Shown in pieces: positions 58,301 to 64,000 of a stretch of DNA of 64,000 nucleotides. A program made the translations under genes and the position numbers. Numbering within the stretch: position 1 is the first letter of the stretch; each line of letters starts with the position of its first letter. Origin of the DNA: Neoscytalidium dimidiatum (taxonomy: Eukaryota; Ascomycota; Dothideomycetes; Botryosphaeriales; Botryosphaeriaceae). Location: positions 3,472,001 to 3,536,000 of the forward strand of contig CM074697.1 in assembly GCA_037367355.1 (NCBI GenBank), written 5' to 3'. The notes under the pieces are model-generated. The model saw only the letters and a program-made list of their open reading frames with translations. It had not been told where the DNA came from and did no database searches.

Positions 58301-61300
58301 GGCCCCTCTCCGCGCGAGTCCGTGGTTTTTTTTTTTTCTTTCCTCTTCTCGTCTTCGCAGCCCATGGACCCCTCACCCCGACCTGCGCCAGCCCAGTACC
58401 CGCTCTACCGCCCTCACGCTAGGAGATGAGTAGCGGGCTGGCTGGTCTCGTCGGTGGCATGGCCGGTGCTCACTGTGGGCACGGTAGTACACACGCCTTG
58501 TTGGTGCGTGCGCGGCAGGCTTGCGGTGGGTTCCGCGCCCGGGGGTGGTTGGTCCGCTCTTCTGGCCGGGTCACTCGCACAGAGCGACAATCCCGTGCTC
58601 ACCTCCCACCTGCGGCCCTTGTGGGCGTGTGCGCAATCCAAACCGGAGCTGCAAGCAACCCAGCAGACGATGCCATTCACATGACGGCCTCCGGCACCAG
58701 CGAAAACTTCGCTTGCATGTAGTAAAATTCAACGTCGGCCCATCCACCCCGAGGGTTGCGTCGAGCGGAAACGGTCGCGACCGACGCTTTTTCGCACCCG
58801 TTTTTTCTCGCAAAACGGTCTTCACGGTAAGGAAAAGCGTGCGCGATCAATATGCATTCGATTTTGGTTACTGTGCTTTCGCTTTGTTGAACTGATTGGC
58901 TTGCTTCAGCCGTGCGTTCTGGTTTACTGCAGCTCATCCCCTCCCTCTCCCCTCGCAGCCTGTTTCGCTTGCCCTTATTTCCCCCCCGCCATCTGTGATT
59001 CCTACACATGTCCTTCCAATCAAGTTCTTACCTGTCCAACCCCGGGGCGTGGTTTAGCGCGCGCGGGCGGGATGGCGCAAAGCCCTGGCCGGGCAGCCAA
59101 AAGCACGCAAGCGAGGGGACCTCGTAACTTTGCTCTTTTGGCGTTGTGCCGGACGACGACGACACATCTTGGCCGGAAAACGCTTACTTGACTTCATTTC
59201 TCCCCACCCACGTATGCAACTTTTGTGGTTCTCCCACCTCATTCCGCAATTGCAGCGGCGAGAGCGCCAGATAGCGCAGAAAGGATGGAGAGAGAGATGA
59301 GGTGAGTTGGCTTCGATCGAGAAGCCGCGTGTGCTCTGGCAATTGGTTCGCCGGCAACCTACATGATCTGGATCGGAGAAGTGGACGCAATTGTCAGGCG
59401 TGTTGGGAAAGGCATTGGCGCAGGAGAGAGAGGAAAGGAAGAGCCAAAAAGGCGTGATAATGACCGCCATGATGCATAACCAAGCTCGCCACCTCAACGT
59501 CAATGCTTCCGACGCCGTGGTCCCGTCCTGATGCGTAAACGAGGCGAATGGTTCCACGCGGGGTAGCCCGGCGCTTTTTGTCAGGCGAAAGAGGGGCCTG
59601 ATCGTCCGGATCGGGGATGGGTGTGATGTACGTACGTGTGTGATATGGTGACCGGGGCGGGGGGGAAGGGAGAATGTGGGAAAGGGGCAGGGCAGGTATA
59701 TCCTAGTTGATACAGCTCGGGAAAAGGGCGCCCTTGCAAAGCCCCTCTCCCCCCCCCCCCAGTAAATGAAGACGGAGGGAACGAGAGCGAGAGAAAGAGG
59801 GGAAAGTGAAAAAAAAGAAGCGGGGAGGGGGGGGGGGGGGCGTGCAGAGGAAAGGGAAAGGGTTGGGGCATAGTTCGAGAAAAAAAGGGCAAGACCAGGC
59901 TGAACTCTACTCTTTGCTCGTCCCTCTCATCTTCCCTGTCCGCTCGCGCAGGCCGGAGAGTGAGAGAAAAAAAGGACCAATTTTTTTTTCCCTTCTTTGC
60001 CTTGATGGCGAAGAAGAATGGATACCCCGGGAAGGCGAAGCCACCTCAGAGATCAACCAAACCGCGTTCGCCACGTCAGAGGATCTCCGATGGGGCATAC
60101 TTCGGTCGTAGCCTAGCGTTCCTTTCAAACCCAAATGATTTGCTTCGATATGCGATGACGGCCGAGTTGCCGCATAAGTCCCGCGCCAGCTCCGGTTACC
60201 TAACACCAAAAGAATATGCCTGTCAGCATGCATGGTACTAAACCCAGCCCAACAATGCGTGTCCCGCACGGTCAGTGCATGGCCGAGGGAAAGCGGGAAG
60301 AACGGTCAGCTGAGGAGAAAATGATGGCACCAAGGGCCGGGCCATGCATGCATGCACGGGCTTCTTGTGTCAAACGGATCCGTATTGGTGGTGCCAATGG
60401 TATGACCGCCGGGGCGCCGTGTCCACGAAAGGCTCCTGCAGGAAGGCGAGATAAGGTGACTGGCTGACGATGCCTGCACCCAGGTGCGCGGTGGAGTAAA
60501 ACTGGGTTGAGGGGAGGGGGGGCAAAGAAAGCCGTGGCCCCGCCAAGGCGTGAGTACGTCTGTCCTGTGCATGGGAATGGAAGCACGAGAGTAGATTGAT
60601 CGGGGGCACCGTGCATGATCCGGTCTGACTTTCTGTACGCTGATTAGCTAGTGTGACGTCGAGGGAAATCCGGATGCTGGCTGGATCCAGTAACCCCTTC
60701 GTAATGGGCGCCTGTCCTCTCCCCGGGGGCGCGGTTCGATGGGCGAGATTGGACCAGAGAAGGGGAGGGTCAGTCGAGCCGAGCCCATCCGGACTGCGGT
60801 TGCGAAGGGGAGCCCGTTCGACCAATGCTCTTGGGCAAAGAAAGTTTCGGTGGCCCTTCATGTCCACCCCCGTGCTGGGCTCACGGGAAACTAGCCGTTA
60901 GACAGCCGTTGGCTCGCAATCCGGTGTCCCGCACTAAGCAAAAGGACGGGCGGACCGTCAAGGAGAATGGCGGCCAATCGTTTGCCGGGGTTGGGCGGTC
61001 GACGGGAGCCAGCGAATGGTTCGGCATCAAGCGACAGCCACGTGACTGACGCTCGGCGCAATAATCTCAACCTTCGTGCGGTATCAAATGTGATAGACTT
61101 CGACGGCCGGCATCAATGCCACCTCAACGCGCGCCCACGGACAGCATCAGACCAGGAGCATGAGGCATTTTGTCCGGAGAAGGAGATATTACGCGGAAGA
61201 AAAGCCACCTCGCCGAAGATCCTGAGCAAATGTGATATGGGTTTGCATGTCTGGAACGCCCGGCGCGGCCTAGGGTATCATTGCAGCCGGCCTTCATGGA

Positions 61301-61733
61301 TCCTTTAGCGGCATTAGGGGTGATCCGTGGGATCGTGGCGATATCGTTGGCCGTTGGCGAGTGGGGTACGATAATGGAGCGGCGACGGACTGACGGCGGG
61401 AGCGGGAGTTTCCTTCGACCAGGACGCCTGCCGGACATGGTCTTTCGAGTCGGTGTAGTCGTCCTCCTTGTCCTCGTCCAAGCATAAATAGCCCGTCTTG
61501 AGACCATCAGAGTCTCATCCTCACCATCAGCAGCTCCTGCCTTCTCCCCGAGTTCCAATTGTCTCTCAGAGATCCCAAGCGCCCTTCTCTTTCGCGACAC
61601 CACCTCCACCAAAGGACCCTTACCCTGTTCCTACCCTACCCTGCCTTACCCTACCCTTATCCCAAGCAGCCGGACCCCTTCGACCGGGACGATTGTTTGA
61701 GACTCCCCCGGGACCAGCAGGCCGTTCGGACAG
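52392..61733. other. Long GC-rich, low-complexity region without recognisable genes
   Basis: About 9.3 kb have many overlapping open frames on both strands, all explained by high GC. None has a recognised domain. Simple repeats seen directly include CAGCA units near 53036-53055, GCG near 55721-55740, CTG then GAT near 56215-56297, CCAGCT near 56657-56684, CTGC near 57119-57142, GGCT near 57312-57343, a C tract near 59750-59760 and a G tract near 59827-59840. A long upstream control region, long noncoding transcripts or missed multi-exon genes are all possible. Confidence 0.5.
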
Positions 61734-61788
61734 GTGAGCTCCGGCGCGTCGAGCGACGACGAGGGCGGTGGTGGTTGACGGCTTCCAG
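61734..61788 (+). other. Candidate 5' UTR intron 1
   Basis: CAG|GTGAGC donor and CTTCCAG acceptor 55 bp apart, upstream of the ATG at 61929. Length and borders match fungal introns. Inferred from signals only. Confidence 0.45.
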
Positions 61789-61847
61789 GTTCAGATTCAG
61801 CCCTGTCCAATCAGTCAGACGCCATATCGACAACTTGATATCAGAAG

Positions 61848-61908
61848 GTAAGGGTGGCCCATGCTCTTGCACCGCGGTGGCTCAGTGCTAAGGGACGATC
61901 AACCTTAG
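61848..61908 (+). other. Candidate 5' UTR intron 2
   Basis: AAG|GTAAGG donor, GTGCTAAG branch-like site and CCTTAG acceptor give a 61-bp intron that ends 20 bp before the start codon. Confidence 0.5.
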
Positions 61909-61928
61909 TTCCACCAAGCTCTTGAAAC

Positions 61929-62273
61929 ATGTGCTTCTTCGACCAGCACCGCTTCGCTTGCGGCGACTGGAAGTGGGGACACTTCCGGCAGCACTGCAAC
62001 CGCGAGTACCGCATCGGTGAAACGTGCGGCATGAAGCTGATCATGACGACGGTGCCGGTCAGCCAGAAGTGCAAGCTGTGCGAGAAGATCGACACCAAGA
62101 TGCGACGCCGCGCAGCCGAGGTGGAACGGATCAACCGGTGGCAGCGGGAGGGCGGCAAGTTCAAGGCGTCAATTGAGAAGTCAATGGACATCATCAGGTC
62201 CCTGGACACGGAGATCTACGACCTGAGCTGCGAGCGAAACAGGCGGCTCCAGGGCATCGGCAGCGGCCACTGA
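61929..62273 (+). CDS. Conserved small Cys-rich protein of unknown function
   Basis: One exon of 114 residues. The N-terminal half carries CFFDQHRFACGDWKWGHFRQ followed by HC, TCG and a CKLCEK pair, so about six to seven cysteines and two histidines could bind zinc. The C-terminal half is a basic/acidic amphipathic helix (KMRRRAAEVERINRWQREG) and ends HRLQ-like. Short proteins with this C-x-x-D-x-H-x-F-x-C-G-D start are widespread in Pezizomycotina, to my knowledge uncharacterised. Two likely 5' UTR introns and the very long gene-free region upstream suggest complex control. There is no signal peptide or membrane segment. Confidence 0.75.
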   Translation: MCFFDQHRFACGDWKWGHFRQHCNREYRIGETCGMKLIMTTVPVSQKCKLCEKIDTKMRRRAAEVERINRWQREGGKFKASIEKSMDIIRSLDTEIYDLSCERNRRLQGIGSGH

Positions 62274-64000
62274 GCGGGCGCGAAGAGCGAGGGTGAGTGA
62301 GGGAGATTGAGAGAGGAAAAGAGAGAGCGAGATTGAAATTGGCGCCGACGCGCGCGTACAGTGAGCGTTCATCTCTAGCGTTTCGTTTTGTCAGGCGTTT
62401 CGGGCTTCTCTTTTCTTTTCTGGCTGGGATCACGGGATCCACTCGTTTGTCGGCAGCAGCAAGATTGTCTGGAAGCGCGGAGGATGGCGGGGAGCGGGCA
62501 GCAGCGCGGGTAGCTCCTGGGGGCGTCTTCAGGGTTGGCGGCGCCTTTCATGTACTACGATGTAGCGGATAGCTGGGCGAATGCATTCTCTTCCTCAAAT
62601 GATAGGCAGGTTGTAGCCGCTGAGTGATCAGTTGGGGCTGAGGCTCCGTCCAATCCGTGCGAGTCGCGTAGCCAAAATAGAAGCGGCCGGGAAGCCGGAG
62701 ACGCCGCGCGCACGGCCGAGGCAGCGCGCGGCACGCTCGAAGTGAGGATAGAGGCGCCCGGCGCCGATGGATCCTGATGAGGCTTCAGACGGCCGCCGAG
62801 GGTTGAGACGAAGGGTTGGAGGATGAGGTCGGTCAGAAGGTCGACGGAGTGATGTGGAGAATAGCGCAGCACGTGACCCGACGCTAGCCCGCATTGGGCG
62901 GCCCCCACCTCGCCCGCGACCTCCACTCGCGCCAGCCGCCGACCTCGACGCGCTCACCACCACGCCCGCCGTTATCCAGCATCCAGCGCCCGCCTGCGCT
63001 CGCAACACGCCCTCGACGCTCCAGCACCGCCTGTCCTCAGCCCGCGGCCGTCCGTCCGTCTTTTATGTGCGCGCACCGCCCCCGCCTGCCCGACCCTGCC
63101 GTGCGCACATCCCGCGCTCACCGCACCGTCCGGCGGTGAGCCTCCGGAATCCCGTGGATTGGTCGTCGTCGTCTTCTCCTGCTGCTGCTACTGCTGCTGC
63201 TGCTGCTGCTACTACTGCCAATCTGCCGTCGCTCGCTGCGTGCTCGGCACGCTTATCGCGTCTGCGTCTGCCTTCGCACTTGCACCCACGCGTCGTGCGC
63301 TAGTCAGTCCTGGAAGCGAAGTCAGCTGCTTGCCTCAACGTCCGCGCCGCTCACCGTCCACTTGCCTAGAAACGCAACGCCCGGCGGCCGCGCTCGAAAG
63401 CGGGTGTACTGCCTGCTCTTTTTAGGCTTTGCGAGCTCTCTCCGTCGCAAAGCATCGCTAGTTCATATTTCGCCTGCGCGGATGTCGAGCAGCTTTTTAG
63501 TGTGCGGCCTACGTGGCGGCCGCTGAGTGGTCCTCTGCCTCTGTTGATCCCCTCGACCCCAGCGCCGCGCCCAATCTGCGTGAATTCGCTGTCAGGATTC
63601 AGATCCCTCCCATGCTCTTTTTGGGCGCCAAAAGACTGAGTCTCTTCGTCGTCGTGTTGAAAGCCGCGGGCCTCCCTTCGGCGCGCCTGTTCAGCGGCCT
63701 CCCACCTCTTTATGTGCCCGGCTCCCGCAGCCAACTGTGCCCGCCCCCCAATGCGTCTTCCAGCGCTTAGATCCGCCCCAGCGGGCAAGACGGGAACGCC
63801 ATGACCAGCCATTCATTCGCCTGGAGGAGGCAGGGGAGCTGCTTGAGAAGTGCGCCCGCCAGCCAATGAACGTCCCGGACAGGGGTCTTCTCGAGCTCTG
63901 GACACTCCACCATACCAGAGACCACGCGAAGAAAGATATGACACACATCAGCACGCGGACGCTGATGTATCAAGTCTCGTGTAACCGTCATGCGCCTTCT
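62274..64000. other. GC-rich region to the window end, no firm gene
   Basis: A TGC/TAC-type trinucleotide run lies at about 63178-63218. A moderately protein-like minus-strand frame (ATG 63991 to stop 63767, 74 codons) could be a terminal exon of a gene beyond the window, but has no motif. Confidence 0.35.

Noticed and set aside
61621..61672. CCCTACCC-like stretch resembling telomere repeat
   Set aside because: The units (TACCCTACCCTGCCTTACCC) do not form the regular CCCTAA array of ascomycete telomeres, and lie just upstream of a gene leader.

Overview
The window looks like nuclear DNA of a filamentous ascomycete (Pezizomycotina; class not determined, Dothideomycetes would fit). Supporting signs are short introns of about 48-135 bp with GT-AG borders and CTAAC/CTGAC-like branch sites, GC-rich third codon positions, a Zn2Cys6 regulator, a HET-domain gene, an RSC9 homologue, and a KAR5-type karyogamy gene. 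No tRNA, rRNA or CRISPR array was seen.

Layout. 1-15 kb is gene-poor accessory-type sequence. It holds a broken membrane-protein gene, a pair of diverged LTR-like direct repeats with C-to-T/G-to-A differences, a Cys-rich ORF, a large two-exon gene of unknown function with a leucine/proline amphipathic repeat, a small Cys-rich ORF and a kinase-like gene. 15.4-22.4 kb is a tight metabolic block: an OPT oligopeptide transporter divergent from a fructosyl-amino-acid-oxidase-like flavoenzyme, followed by an isoaspartyl peptidase/asparaginase-family Ntn hydrolase. Together they suggest uptake and breakdown of chemically aged (glycated, isoaspartyl) peptides. 22.9-24.4 kb is a pseudogene of a multi-pass membrane protein.

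26.8-49.4 kb is the housekeeping core. It contains an Upc2-like zinc-cluster factor, the chromatin remodeller subunit RSC9, a REC114/Rec7-like meiotic protein, an ataxin-10/CTR86 homologue with an HMG-box-like insert, a 77-codon membrane protein whose reading frame stays coding-like for 58 codons past a UGA stop, KAR5, mitochondrial ribosomal protein L6, the PAP phosphatase MET22/HAL2 and a C3HC zinc-finger (Rsm1/NIPA) protein. It is interrupted by an AT-richer stretch (40.7-43.1 kb) with no gene. A HET-domain gene follows at 50.4-52.4 kb.

52.4-61.9 kb is a GC-rich, low-complexity stretch of about 9.5 kb with no recognisable gene. It ends at a small conserved Cys-rich protein (61.9-62.3 kb) that has two likely 5' UTR introns. 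The last 1.7 kb is similar GC-rich repeat-laden DNA.

The items most worth following up are the in-frame coding extension behind the UGA at 40475-40477, the transporter/oxidase/peptidase block, the HMG-like segment in the ataxin-10 homologue, and the long GC-rich gene desert. Exon borders were placed by eye from splice signals and frame continuity; family names come from remembered motif patterns, not from a database search.
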